Assembly: GCA_964030475.1 (NCBI GenBank)
Contig: CAXIPT010000002.1
Span: 16,738,749-16,802,748, forward strand
Source: Tethya wilhelma
Taxonomy: Eukaryota > Porifera > Demospongiae > Tethyida > Tethyidae
Length of the DNA stretch: 64,000 nt
Direction: 5' to 3'
The notes beneath the pieces are model-generated. The model searched no databases and was not told the origin of the DNA. It was given only the letters and a program-made list of their open reading frames with translations. This document shows positions 18,452-50,000 of the stretch, piece by piece (position 1 is the stretch's first letter; every line of letters begins with the position of its first letter). Position numbers and translations under genes: made by a program.

Positions 18452-20781
18452 CTAGTATTTCACTACTCTCCTAATGGCCTCTAAACACCTGAACTTGTCG
18501 GGGAGATAAAACGGTTCGAAAATGAGAGCAAATGGTGTGTCCCAGCCACAGACTCTTTGGATAGGTGCTTCCAAATTGAGAAAACATTCCTCCTGAACAC
18601 AAAACAAAAATCCTCAGTACCATAGACCTTCTAAAAATTCAGCACCTCTTATTATCTGGCACCCTTTACCGAATTGTTCAAATTTACCTCTAATTTTTGG
18701 CAAAGGTCACCATGCGTATATACATGTAGTTTTATAAATGCAATTGAACATGCGAAATAATCTCTAAAAATTCAGCAAAGCTCAAACATATTTATTTTCT
18801 TGCCAAATTTGAAGGTCTACGGTAACTATCGATGCTTCTTTAGTGATATACTTCCTCATAGATTACACACTAAGGTATGCAATGAGCTTTAGTATAAGCT
18901 ATGGTTGGTCCAATGTCAACAAGATAAACGCCTCTGCCCACAAGAAGGCCAACAATGTCTAGATAACTCCTTTCCCATCACATCCCATATAGTAACTTGC
19001 CTGTATTGTTGAAGAAATTTCACTAGCAAAACCATTAGTTAGTGGAGCCTCATGAGCAATCACAAGACGGCCAGTTTTACACACCGACTAGGCAAATCAC
19101 CAGAAAAGACAAAAACAGGTAAAGTTTGTTGGTTGTTTTGACTGAGTGTGGGCCCTCCCTACCTGTGCTACAGTGTCCACATCCCAGGGAACAATAGTTC
19201 TCAGGTCGATCAATTCACAAGTCACTCCTAGCTGCTCCTTGGCCATGGCTGTGGCTTGGCGCAGCACCTGAAGCTGAGAGCCGTAGCCTACCACTGTAAC
19301 ATCAGTACCTACAATCACAAAAGTACTCTTGTAAGTGTGTACACACACAGCAGCCATAAAGTGTTAGCACCATTGACAAAGAAGGAGCTTCACCTGATTC
19401 AATGACTTCAGCACTGGACAATGGCAGTGTATAGTCACCAACAGGCACTTCCTCTTCAGCTGCTCTGTATAGGATCTTTGGCTCGAAGAAGAATGCTGGG
19501 TTATCGTCCTCAATGCAAGCACGCAATAGACCTTTTGCCTGGCTTGGCCCACGTGGAATGACGACCTATGTCAACCATGTACGTACATAAACAATCAAGA
19601 TATTAATGGAATGTAATGTTACAACAGAACATTTGCCACAACATTTATCGGAAGAACATGAAAATCACTGAGTCCAAAATACTAATGCCATATTAGACAT
19701 GCTACATTGCACATCTACAGTGTAAAAGTAATGCACTATAAAAGTCTTTTAATATCAACCACTGCACTCACAGTAGCCGACTGACCTTTATCCCAGGTAC
19801 GTGGGCAAAGTAGGACTCAACACTCTGAGAGTGGTACAATGCTCCATGCCCAACTGCTCCATACGGACACCTCACTGTGAGTTTACCACAGTTGTACAAG
19901 CCACCAGCTCGGTAGCGATACTTTGAAACTTCATTGACCACCTATTATGTAGCAGAAACTGATGGTAAAAGAGACTATGGTCTGGCATATAATATACAGA
20001 GCAGGTGCATTAAATACTTCCGTATGGCAAAAAACCTATCACTTCACAAAATATTTCTGGTTTGTTGATGATGTAATTGTAGCACCTGCTCTATAGCTAG
20101 ATCTGTACACACATGTAAAGGGTCTGGCTAGGTAGAAAGAGAGAGAGAGAGAGCACATACACCATTGATTTCTAACCTGATCAAATGCAGGGTGGATGTA
20201 ATCTGCAAACTGAATCTCAGCAATTGCAGTTGATCCTTGCGTTGCTAAACCTACTCCAAACCCCATGATACCTTGTTCACACAGTGGTGAGTTGAACACC
20301 CTATCAGTGCCTGCACGTGAGAAATAATTCCTGTCTCTGTGCTGTACAAAATTACTAATGGATTAATTTACTACTGATGCTCCAGGGTCCTTCCAAAATG
20401 CTCACCATATTTTTCTCTCAGACCCACACTACACCTGAACACTCCACCAAATGCTACATCTTCACCAAACACTACAGCAGATGAATCTTTCTCCATACTG
20501 ACATCCAACGCATTTCTGATTGCTTCCACTAATTTCATCGGTTTCGTCTCACCTGGGAACGACAGTAAACTGTAAACTGAACCTTCACTACTTACAGAGT
20601 GGCTGAGTGGCAAAGCCACTCACAGACTTTACTTACCAGACACGGGAGGCTGCTCAGGAACATAGACGATTTCAGAAGACCTACGTACAGGGATCCAATT
20701 GCGTCCATCTTGACTGGCTGCGCTCCCAGGTAAACCAATTCTCAGAATTAGCTGTCTTGCTATTCTTCCTGTGATTGCCAT
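18452..20781 (-). CDS. BCKDHB: Branched-chain 2-oxo acid dehydrogenase E1 beta subunit
   Basis: Mitochondrial matrix enzyme subunit; with E1 alpha it decarboxylates the keto acids of Leu, Ile and Val using thiamine diphosphate. Eight exons: 20781-20637, 20552-20406, 20310-20177, 19941-19786, 19565-19394, 19308-19163, 19087-19001, 18592-18452; 375 residues. The sequence follows animal BCKDHB throughout: [84 protein letters not shown]. The Arg-rich N-terminus ([16 protein letters not shown]) suits a mitochondrial presequence. Intron 7 has a GC donor (CAG|GCAAGT), read together with a clear acceptor. Intron 7 also carries a MITE. It is divergent from STPG2. Confidence 0.97.
18620..18834. mobile_element. 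MITE, family B, copy 1
   Basis: 215 bp with imperfect terminal inverted repeats: left TACCATAGACCTTCTAAAAA, right ending GAAGGTCTACGGTA. The interior (CACCTCTTATTAT, CCCTTTACCGAAT, CAAAGGTC.CCATG) matches the element at 51289-51510. It lies in BCKDHB intron 7. The outer TA on each side could be a TA target duplication, as with Tc1/mariner-type elements. Confidence 0.75.
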
Positions 20782-20950
20782 CTTTTGTTGAAGCAAAAAA
20801 AAGTAATGGGCTGATTTGGGGTGTGACGACCATGTGAGTTATCACGTGTAAACCACGAGGTCCGTTTCTATAGTAACCGTTTGCAATTGCTAACAGCGTG
20901 GTGGACACTTTGAAAAATTCTTTACTATCAAGCAATTCCAGTGTGGAGAA
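20782..20950. promoter_or_regulatory. Divergent promoter region, BCKDHB (-) / STPG2 (+)
   Basis: Only 169 bp separate the two ATG codons, so both 5' UTRs and promoters must fit here. It contains a perfect E-box CACGTG at 20843-20848 with CATGTGA just 5' of it. No TATA box is obvious. Confidence 0.55.
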
Positions 20951-23900
20951 ATGTATGATCGTGCTCCCAGAGTTCTTTCCCGGCCATTTGGAAGCACTAC
21001 TCCGGGAGTGGGGCCTGGGACATATCACCTGGCCAACAAGAGACCAAAAGGTGTGCAGTTGTGACTCTTGGTTGTATCAAGGACTTATAAACTATTATAT
21101 AACTTCCCCTTGGAGTTTATATGCCCTTGGTTGTATCCTACGTGAATTTAGCTGAGACATTTTTGTATGTTGTGATTGTTTTCATGCAGCAAGCTATGCT
21201 CCCTTCTTGTCAATGGGTGTCCGAGAGTCATTCTTGACAGTCAATGAAAGTCTAGCCGCTGCTCCTGGACCAGGTCATTATACTCCAACGTTTGCTTACA
21301 ACTCAATTAAAGGTGGAGGTTCCCTTAATAATAAGGTATGCATAGTAAGGTAAAGTGGAGTAATTTCGTATATGGGGTAATTCTGGAACATTGGAAGGTT
21401 TTGCTGACAACTAAACGTGAAGCACCAATGGTAACTAGCTTCCAGCCCATCTAAGCACCTCAAAAAGGTTTTGTATCCAGACTCTAGAGCTCTTATAGAA
21501 TTACCCCAATTTCTTATGGGAATCCCCCCAGTTTACCTAACAGTTATCAACAAAATTACATTTACTGATTCCTAACTCTGTCTTCACCAGGCTGATAGAT
21601 TCTACTCTCCACCGTCAAGGGTTCCTGGTCCTGGGGCCTACACTGTAGCCAAACCATCAGACTGGATCAGGAAGACATACCCTCCACCAAAGAACAAAAC
21701 AGGATCTCACAGAGATAATGTTAGTATGAATCCTTTTGCAGATATGAAACACTTTATTATTCAGCACAGATACATGTATCCATACTGTATAGCGGGTAAA
21801 TTTGGCGAGCTTAAAATTTGACAAATTCCTATTTTAGCATGATTGGCGATTAATTCTATATGCTGCGTTGTTTATATGTGCACATATGCATATAAAACTG
21901 TTTGGCGATTTGAAGAATAATTCACCAATTTGCCAAATTTACCCACAATACAGTATGCTTTCACACATCCATTCAGCCTAGCCTCATCCGTGGGCTTCCC
22001 TTTGTTCTTTCACTCATGGAAAGGCAAAGAGGACGAGGCTGCTACATTCAGCCATGGATAGCAACACCATCTCAGGCTGCACATCATGACATGTATATCG
22101 AATGTTTGTGTATGCAGGTTAAGGTTGGTCACATGACCTTTCATCGTCAGCCCACAGCTCCCTCGATTCCCATGCCTGGTCAGAACTATGGCTACGATGA
22201 AGACCCTCTTGGTAACCTGAGGCCACAAGTACTACCACCTCGTGACACTACCATGGGCCCAGCATACTACAACGTGATTCACGTAAGTTTTAGTACCAGG
22301 AGTGTACCACGTAAGTTTTAGTACCAGGAGTGTACGTGTGTGCATGTCGGGACTTATTTTACGCATCCAATTTATTGTGGATGAGTAAATACTGATGTTT
22401 ATTGTACATGGAAGTATGTGACTGAGTGTGTACCTACTTGAGTGTAGCGTACATCCATGTGTTGAAGACCACACTCAGTGTAAGATTGTCATTAAGCTCG
22501 GTAGTTTTTCTTCTCCCTGCTTAGTCAAGAGTGTAATTAGTTGAATTTGGTAAAAGATTTTGCATTAATGAAATCTGTTCTTCTAACAAATTGGTGTCTT
22601 TCACCCACTATTGATGGGAATGTTAGGAATGTAATTAACCCGACATTGAAGCTGTATAATATCCATGGTTTACCTAACCAGTCTTTTTCCAGGAATAAAT
22701 TGCACCTTGTTCTTTTTACAGGAAGATACCACTACTACGAAGAAGTACAAAGGTGTCCATTTTGGACAGCTCAGGGCTAAAAGAACCCAATTCAAAGGTA
22801 GCCTCTGATCAAAATGTTTTATTGAATTGATCCATCTTTGATCTTGTGCTATTGCTTCAGGTAGTGAAGGCCCTGGTCCCGGGGACTATGACCCACATGT
22901 GGAGGACACAAGGGATGGGGGAGACGTAAGTAGAGAAAAAAAAAGTTATGTGTAGAATGAATTCCTTCCTTTGAACTAATATTGTTAATGATTTATTGGT
23001 GACGCTGTATCTGATTGTTTATGAATGTGTTATGCATAACTTCCTATTACTCATAATTACGTAGGGATTAACCACTAAAAATGTAATTGACTCATTTTCG
23101 TAGGGATACCACTAATATTGTCATTGACTCATTAATTTTCGACATACTTTCAGGCCTCCAGACAGCAGACACAAAGTCAGAGTGGACACATCAGCAACGT
23201 TAGCATACTTGTTATTGCAATGGAATATTGTCCCTTGAACATTATTATTTTCTCTGATTGCAGCTACCACGTTATCATGAGCTTGTGACGAGAATAGAAA
23301 TGAAAAAGGTGAGAATAATACATTGTCCTGTTCTTGATGGTCGTAAGAATAGGGTGACTGTGTGTGATTAAAATTCCACTGGTTCAATTGTGTGCACATC
23401 TAGGCCGTGCCTGGTCCTGGCCAGTACGAGATCAAGTCCCAGTTCTCCAGATCCCATTCTCCTGACGAGGAAGACCCTGACGTCACTGGAAGTGCTGCTC
23501 CATTTGGATCTCGTTTACAAGTAATATAATGCACACTTGCTATCACCCACTTTCAATCAATCCATAATATGTTGTGGGTACACAGAGGTTCCTTACCCCC
23601 AAGCATGCATCTCCATCGTGTACTACATACCAACTCCCTCACTCTACTCTGAACAAAGGTTCTGGATCAGGTAGAGCGCCGTTTGGACAGTCATCTACAC
23701 GGTTCAAGCCAAACAGAGTAGCAAAGCAATTACCAGGTACTGCCTGTTTTGGCTGCAACAATATATAGTCTACTTTTGATAATTAATTTTATAACTCTTT
23801 CCTGACAGTTCATTATAGTCAGTGTACTTGATCATTATATGCATAATTTTAAGGTGAATTGTGCTTTGTGTCCCTCACAGGTCCTGGGGCTTATAACAAT

Positions 23901-25035
23901 GAGCAAATGACTAGCCTAGCAACAGAGCTCACAAAGAAAGCCATGTACGTGACATCCATCTTTCTAGCTAAAGTCTATAAACTCACGATCCCTTCTCGCT
24001 ACTCCCTCCCACACAGGCTTCAAGGTATTCAAAAGTATCCTTTTGGTACCACTTCAGTCCGCACGGCACCGCTGACTAAGAAGGATGAGCTCTACATGCC
24101 TGGCCCTGCTCACTATCAGAGAGACATCGTTGAAGGTGGAGATGAGACAGCAGCTGATGCAATTGTGGCTCATAGTGGTACAAAGCCTCATGGACATTCA
24201 CCCAGACTCAGCTCTACATTTGCTTCAACTAGCAAGAGACTGTACTCCCCTCCAAGAATTGTCACAGTAAGTTTGAGACAGATGCCTGATTAATTTGCAT
24301 ATCAGACTACTTGACTTGAAATTCCTTGCAGGACATTCCTCCCCCTGGTTCCTACGAAATATCAGAGTCTTTCAGCAGAACTCAAGGTACACTACCTGTT
24401 TTAGTTACATTCCGTGAATACCTCCTAATAAATTCTGTCATGTAGGCAAGGCTGAACAAGGACTTGGTGTCGCAAAGACTGCATTTCTGACTACTGCTGA
24501 AAGATTTGCACCTCCTCGGGATATCCTTTTGGAGGAGCCTGATACACTAAATCCTGGTACATGTATATATGTGCATGTGTGTGCACATGCACACATCACG
24601 CACATCATGTTTTGTATGTCTAGATTTGTGCATTGAATTTCCGTTTATTATTTTCTTTACCCGACTATTGTATGTATTGTCACTGTGTACACATTCAGGA
24701 CCTGGTGAATATGAAAGTGCTAGTCTACTTGGGAGAGGCAAGCAAGGATTACTGTGTTCTAAAGATGAGCGTTTCAAAGATATCAAGAATGCTGTGCCAG
24801 GACCAGGTGCATATGAGGTGCGTGACTGTGCATGACTGTGCATGAAAAAGACCCTCCCTTCAATAATTATGGTTAATTAATGTCCTTGTCTTTGTTACAG
24901 ATGAGTAGAACTCAGAAAGACACTTTACTACAGGGAACATTCAATACAACTCTAGGAAACAGTCTTAATGATGAAGGTAGTGGCGTAAAGCCTTCAGGTA
25001 GCCGAAAGCGGCCCAAATTTGTATTGGGGGTGTAA
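20951..25035 (+). CDS. STPG2: Sperm-tail PG-rich repeat protein 2
   Basis: Cilium/flagellum-associated protein made of short Pro-Gly-rich (SHIPPO/STPG) repeats; its biochemical role is unknown. 16 exons: 20951-21050, 21190-21335, 21591-21719, 22118-22282, 22722-22797, 22861-22925, 23154-23198, 23264-23308, 23404-23520, 23586-23736, 23881-23944, 24017-24266, 24332-24386, 24446-24556, 24699-24817, 24901-25035; 590 residues. It starts MYDRAPR, as in animal STPG2, followed by SYAPFLS-like and PGPGHY, VPGPGAY, EGPGPGDY, AVPGPGQYE, GPGAY, MPGPAHY, PPPGSYE, GPGEYE and AVPGPGAYE repeats. Every exon boundary keeps frame. A start at 20898 in another frame is a shadow. Confidence 0.93.
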
Positions 25036-25265
25036 TCACTTACCTATTAGATTACTAACCCCCCCTGATATCATAAATTAATGAAATTACCTTGATGTAA
25101 TAAAACTGATTATAAGGTATGTATGTTTGTTATTCTGAGTGGGTGGGGTATAAGTAAGTGCGGTGCGCGTGCATGTCAGTTGCATAAAATACTTTTGCAA
25201 CACATAGATACACTACAACTGCTAAAGTGGAGCTCGAGTTTTAGTGGATTTCTCTGCTTGCAGTA

Positions 25266-43567
<18,302 letters not shown>

Positions 43568-44055
43568 CCACGCATATCATTTTCACGTCGTCGTGCAACT
43601 ATACACATAACACTGTAGAGATTAGCTTAGTTTAAATTTTACATGCATCAATAGCTACAAGATTTTGAACATAATTATAGCTTGTGTACTATTTGTACCG
43701 ATTGCAATCATGCTAAATAGTATTAGGAATAGCTACATTATTGTTTGAACCAATTACAACACTGAGGATACATAAAAATAAAGTAGTCATGTACTGAAAC
43801 TGAGACATGCCTTGTAATAATGGCACTGCCCATTCGTATATATATGTACTTGGTTTACGAAATTTTTACTAGCTACTTGTAAATAAACAATCACACATTA
43901 TAGATATACTAGAATTAAATTTCACTAGCTACATGTTCTCTATCCTAGATCTCCCTTTATTTTAAAGTATAGAAGGGAATAATCAGCTAATTGGGCCAAA
44001 AAAATGTATTACTGTCAGTTTCTGTTCAACGTACAAGATTCTACCTGAGTCTTGA
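43568..44055. other. Intergenic between two convergent genes, with a foldback remnant
   Basis: Holds the 3' UTRs of the receptor (+) and the GMC gene (-). Positions ~43,780-43,845 match the arm of the foldback family found at 45,314, 46,300 and 48,778 (AAAGTAGTCATGTACTGAAA, CACTGCCCATTC). Confidence 0.55.
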
Positions 44056-47000
44056 TCAGCACTGCTTGGATAGCTTGTCAGCCAGGTCCATAGCCAGTGC
44101 ACTCATAGCACAAGTGGGATTCCATGACCCCCCAGTGGGCCAGAGGGCACCTCCAGTGAGGTACACATTGTCAATGCCACGAAACTTGTAGTCGAGATTG
44201 ACAGGTGCGTTGGTATCGCTGTCATTCCCAATCCACATTGTAGAAGCTTCATGTACAAGACCTGGGACTCGTCGCTCTTCAGGAGAAGGCCTGTTATTCC
44301 CATTCCAATCATCATTTTTGGGACTCCAATACTCAATAAGGCTCTTGTCCTTCCCAGGTGTTAGATAATCTTCCAGAAGTGTGAAGGTGGTGGTGTCCAT
44401 GACTGACCAGCAAGCATTGTCATTCTCATTTGCCACTGCTTGTAAGACCGTGTTGCAAGTAATATCTTCTTTGGAACCATCCTCAAGTTTGTACCAGTTC
44501 TCTGTATTGACATGGTCCAATTCCCCCAGGCAGGCACAGACAAAAACAATGTAGCCTTTGGATGTAGAGAGTTGTTTTGGAGAAGGAGCTGCAACAACAT
44601 CTGGAAGATGACGCATTGTATCATATACATTTTCAGCTGGTGTTTCATCAATGACAGCACTGAGTTGAATATGGAACTGCTTTCCTGTGGATGAATCTGT
44701 TCCAGCTACATAGATTGCAGCCATTTGCAGCCTCCCCATGTTTTCACGAAAAATAGCTGAAAATGTGTTCATGATTGGGTCTGCAGAGTATGCATTCATG
44801 GTTTGCATCAAGGCTTGGTTAGGGGGTTGTATTGGCACTCGGGCAATGATAGAACTGATAAAATGGGCTGTGAACCGCGTACCAATTTTGCTCAACTGAG
44901 GAAAAGATGAAGATGGGAAAGAGTTAAGCATCAAAGTGGTGGGTGGGAGTGTCCCCATGGCAAGAATGAGCTTTGCTTTGCCTAGCTTGAATTCCCCTTT
45001 GCTAGTTTGAAGACTTGTAGCTTTGGAGGGCTCGGTCTGGTCATGGATGATTTTCTCAACACAGCAATTCAGAACACATTTCGGTGACTTTTCTGATTCT
45101 TGTTGTTTAGCCTCTTTGATAAGCAGATTGAGAATAGGCCCAGATGCAGAAAACTTGTTGTAGTCCTCAAATCTATAGTACCAAGGTAAAACAAAAAGAA
45201 TTACACAAAAAATTCAACAAAAGTTTGTAGTTCCTTTTCAGGATCTTCGAGTGCTAAGCTTCGAGGCCACACCCATACGGCCAAACAGTTGAGCGAGCCT
45301 GAGCGAGTTATATATTTCAAAAAAATAGTAGTGTAGGAATGGGCAGTGCGGTAAAAAGTATTGGAACAAGGGATGACTCAATTTCGGCACATGACTACTT
45401 CATTTTTTATTCTTGATACCTCATATGAGGCTAAGTGCTGTAAATACAATAATTTGTACAATAGTGTTTGCATGGGTTTAAATTACTACTAATCAGCTGG
45501 CTAAGCAGTGGAGTAAACTATACAGACAAGTGTGGACTTAAACTGGACTGCCAGTCAAGAGTTGGGTATAAAAAATGAAGTAGCTAGTCATGTGCTGAAA
45601 TTGAGTCATGCCTTGTTCCAATACTTTTTACCGCACTACCCATTCTTACACTACTATTTTTTTTTGAAATTTTTGCTACTTGTTCATTAATGGTTTTCAA
45701 CACTGTCTACACTGTGAAGCCTCTATCAAAGACTGGTTAAGTCTCAGAAAAAGCTTGAGTAGCAGCTATACATACACTTTATTATGCTGGAGGATACTAA
45801 TGTGTCAAGGTTGGCTCAACACATTCTGGATCTCTGGAAATCCTTTTCAAGTCAGTCAGTTAGGAAGGAAGTACGTAAGTTAGGAGAACAAAAATGGCAC
45901 TATTGTGGCTTCCCACTAGCGCTCTCTATGAGTGCTGATAATAGTTTTTGTGAGCTTTATATAGGCCTTGCATGCAGCTGGTAATCTGTCAGAAAGAGCC
46001 TCTGAGCAAGTTTGAAGGTTTTGAATAGATTTTTATAGTGACCAAAATTTTGTATTGTGTCTATGGGACAGTCGGCCCATTCCTACTATACGTACTACCG
46101 TATGTATGATATAAAAATTTTTATGCTGTATATAGAGTATCGGCAGTCCATATACTTTTCTATTGCTTTTGTATTGCAGAGTTACGTAATATACAGTATC
46201 CGGATTTTGCCGGTGCTGTATTAAAGAATTAACCGGCACCATTGACTACCATAATTATATTTAGCTTTAGTTTACGGAGCTGGTGCAGTATCCACAGCCA
46301 AATTTTTATAAAAAAATGAGAAGTGTAGGAATGGGCAGTGTGGTAAAAAGCAAGAAACAAGGCAAGTCTCTGAATTTCGGCACAATGTCATGACTACTTC
46401 ATTTTCATGAGTCAAGTGCAAGTGCAAGTTCAAATTCCATCATTCAATGATATAATTGTCAGCCATTTGATTCATGAGTCAATGTAAGCAATCACTTTAT
46501 TAATTTAGATAAGTAACAAGCATAATTATAGAATGTAGGTACATAGTAAGAGTTGGGTAAAAAAAAATGAAGTAGTCATGTACCGAATTTCAGAGACCTA
46601 CCTTGTACTTTTTCCAGTATTTAGCCATTTGATGTAGGTATAAAGATACAATAGTTTGGACCAGAGTCATATGCCATGGCAGCTAAGTGTGGAAGAGTAT
46701 AAACAGGCAACCTAGATTAGATTCCAACTTGGACTTATAATGATGAGGTGGTCATGTGGCGAAATTGACTTGGACATCACGCCTTGAATTCTTACTTTTA
46801 CAGCACTGCATGCCCATTCCTACATTACTTATTTTTAAAAATTTTTTCTACAAGGAGACTATCAGAGACTGGTTTGTCCCTACAAAAAGTTTGAGTAGCA
46901 GTTAAATACATAAAGCTAGAGTAGGCAAATGTGCACTCACATTGAATGTCATGTGGATAAATAGCAACCATTGACTCCTACTAGGCCTAGGATCTTTTGT

Positions 47001-50000
47001 CTTGTACTTTCAAAAATGAGCTAAAAAGTTAGCATAAATGATTTGTATACTTCAATGTCTATCATCTTTAGTTTTGGATGGAAAGAAGTTACTTTCTGTA
47101 GTCAAACTTTTTGTTTCTTTGGCCAAAATTTATGCAATTTATGCAAACTTGAACAATCTCAAAACATTAATTTTGTTCAACACAGTTCAGTGTAAAATCC
47201 TCCCCTTTTGGTTGTCAAATAGCATAAAAGGATTCATTTACGCCAATCCCCCGGCATAAAATTCCCTCTTTACATTCTGTGTAATCACAATTTTAGTATT
47301 GCCCCTTTAGTGATTGGAAATGATTTCAGTGTAAAAGGATTCCTTTATATTGCTGAATTTACATAAACTTAGGAGAGATTTTATGCCGAGGATGCCCCTT
47401 CTGTTCATTAAATGAAGCATAAATGAGGTTGGCGTAAAATGTTCCCATTATGTTTTTTCTAATAATTCACAAGGGAGATTTACCAGTGGCGTATCCAGCA
47501 TGGTGCTCAGGGTGCTCAAGCACCCCCCTCGGCCCTGGCTCAGAAAATAATGACGCCATCGCGCGTAAAAGCAGTGCTCAAGACGTGCGCAGTTCAATTG
47601 GAAAAAAAGCCGAAAAAACTGCAGAACACGATGCCATCTCTGGTGCGATCGCATGAATAATTTTGCTCACGTGATGCAAAAGTGGGCGTGGCTACTCCAA
47701 AATTTCCAGGCGCTTTGCGCCCGCATTATATCAGCACCCCTATAACTGAAATCCTGGATACGCCACTGTTTACACCAAAATCATTGGCATAAAATCTCCC
47801 CATTATGTACATAACGCAATGCATGGCATAAAATTTTCCCTTTAGGTCGGCCGTCTACCCATAATATGCCAATGCATGACATTGTATGACTGTATATATG
47901 ACCATAGCAGATAGGATTAGATTACTGGCTAAGACTCAGTCATGTGCTGAAATTGAAACATATCTTGTTGAGGAAAGCTTTGAGCAATTTTGAAGGCTTA
48001 ACTTTGTTTTGCTAGATTTTATGATGATTGGGGCGAGCCCCATGCACACTAGTGTGTTCAACAGCGAAATTTTCTATAATTATCATAAGTACGGTAGTAC
48101 GTATAGTAGGAATTAGTCTCGCTAGCCAGACTCTCCGCAAAACCTGAAATGGGAGAGTCTGCATGGTGAACAGCGCATACTAAACTCGTTCTCGTTACCA
48201 GAATCTGGTAATGACCACAATCATGTTCCATAAGTGGGTGTGGGTTGTAGATTACGTAATCTGATAGCACTTGTAATCTGCAAAGCAAGTTTCTCTCTCA
48301 TTTTTTCTGAGAGTTTAGCCCACGTAAGTATTCTTACGCAACTTGACGACAAGACATGGCCCGGTCTTGTGTTTTACTAACAAGCGAGATGTAAGTACCC
48401 TGTGACAGTACTATTTGTTCCACGGCTCAGTCGTCAAATCAAATAGTAAGTGCGTGGTAAAATTGACTCTTTCCATACTTAGCTTGTAGGTAAGAATAGA
48501 AAGCACCTTCGCCATTAAGAAAGGTACTCTTTGCTAGATACAAGACAAAAAGCTTCTCTACAGTCGTTAGTGTATAAATTCATGTACTACAATGCAGCCA
48601 TCTTTGTGGGTAGAGTTCAAAGGTCATTATCTATCCACATGGCATTTTATATGCATGCGCAATTGCCTGCTCCAGCATAAATTTAATGTAGTGCCTGTAG
48701 CTGCTACTCAGGCTTTTTGTAGGGACTAACCAGTCTCTGATAGTCTCCACACTGTAGTGTTGAAAAAAGTGAATGAACAAGTAGTAAAATTTTTAAAAAA
48801 TAAATAGTGTAGGAATGGGCAGTGCAGTAAAAAGTATTGGAACAAGGCATGGTCTCAATTTGGGCACATGACTACTTTATTTTTATGCCCAACTCTTGGC
48901 CAGCAGTTTAGTTTAAGTTAGATACCTGTCTGTTATAGTTTACTCCACTTCTTTAGTAGCCAAGTGATTAGCTACCCGTGGGCGAATCTAGGATTTTAGT
49001 AAGGGGTTTCCCATAATAGTGCACAATTTTTGCATTAGCCACGTCCACTTTTCGTAATTTCACGTAATAGCCCCACCCATTTTCACTCGAATTAACTTTG
49101 CACTTTACCGTTAGTGGTGTCTATCGCGCTAGATAGCATTCTGTTTGAGCGCTAGTTTTATAAGATTTTTAATCAGGCTAGCCAAAGGGGGTTTCTACAG
49201 TACCAAGGGCTTATAGTACTGAGAAATTTGAACCAGTGCAAAGAATGATAAGCTACGGTATTATTGTACAAATCATCGCAACACAACACTGAAAATCCAT
49301 ATGAAGGATCAAGAATAAAAATGAAGTAGTCATGTGCCGAAATTGAGACCATGCCTTGTTCCAATACTTTTTACTGCACTGCCCATTCCTACACTTTTTG
49401 TTGTTTAAAAAATTTTACTACTTGTATAAAGTAACAATGAAATTTACTACATAACAATGATAATTAACCGCTCACCCCTTTGATGTTTAAACATCATCAC
49501 TAGTACTGGCAATATTTTGTATTTGGGGCGAGCCTGAGCGAGCCCCACATAAGGCTTGTAAATGATAAAATTTCTGCTTGTTTGTACACGGTGGACACTT
49601 TCCGTATATTTAAATTATTCGAACGCGGTATTGCAATATTGAAATCGATTACGCAATATCGATATCACGTGTTAACTATTGTTTGATTCACGTGGATTGG
49701 AAACGAGATAGTTTACGGAGTGGTCCGCGGAATTTCTATTCACAGACATCGGTATGGCCCAGCCAGCTGCTCGAGTAGAGAATGGATGGAGTGTGCTTAC
49801 TCTACTTCTGGCAAAGAAATTGAAAAATCAACACGAAAACGTTCAGAAGAGATTACGTTTACCTCGGGACTTGATTTAGTTCTGATGCTAACGTCTACCA
49901 ATGGATCTATTAATGCTACTAGTGGCTTATACTTCGGTTATGGCAGTACTTGTGCAGGGCTACTCAAGTTTCTATAGCCAGTTCAAAACAGTGCTTGCTC

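Noticed and set aside
48125..48161. Hairpin CAGACTCTCC / GGAGAGTCTG as a possible RNA gene
   Set aside because: 10 bp stem with a 15-base loop inside a repeat-filled intron; more likely part of a foldback element.
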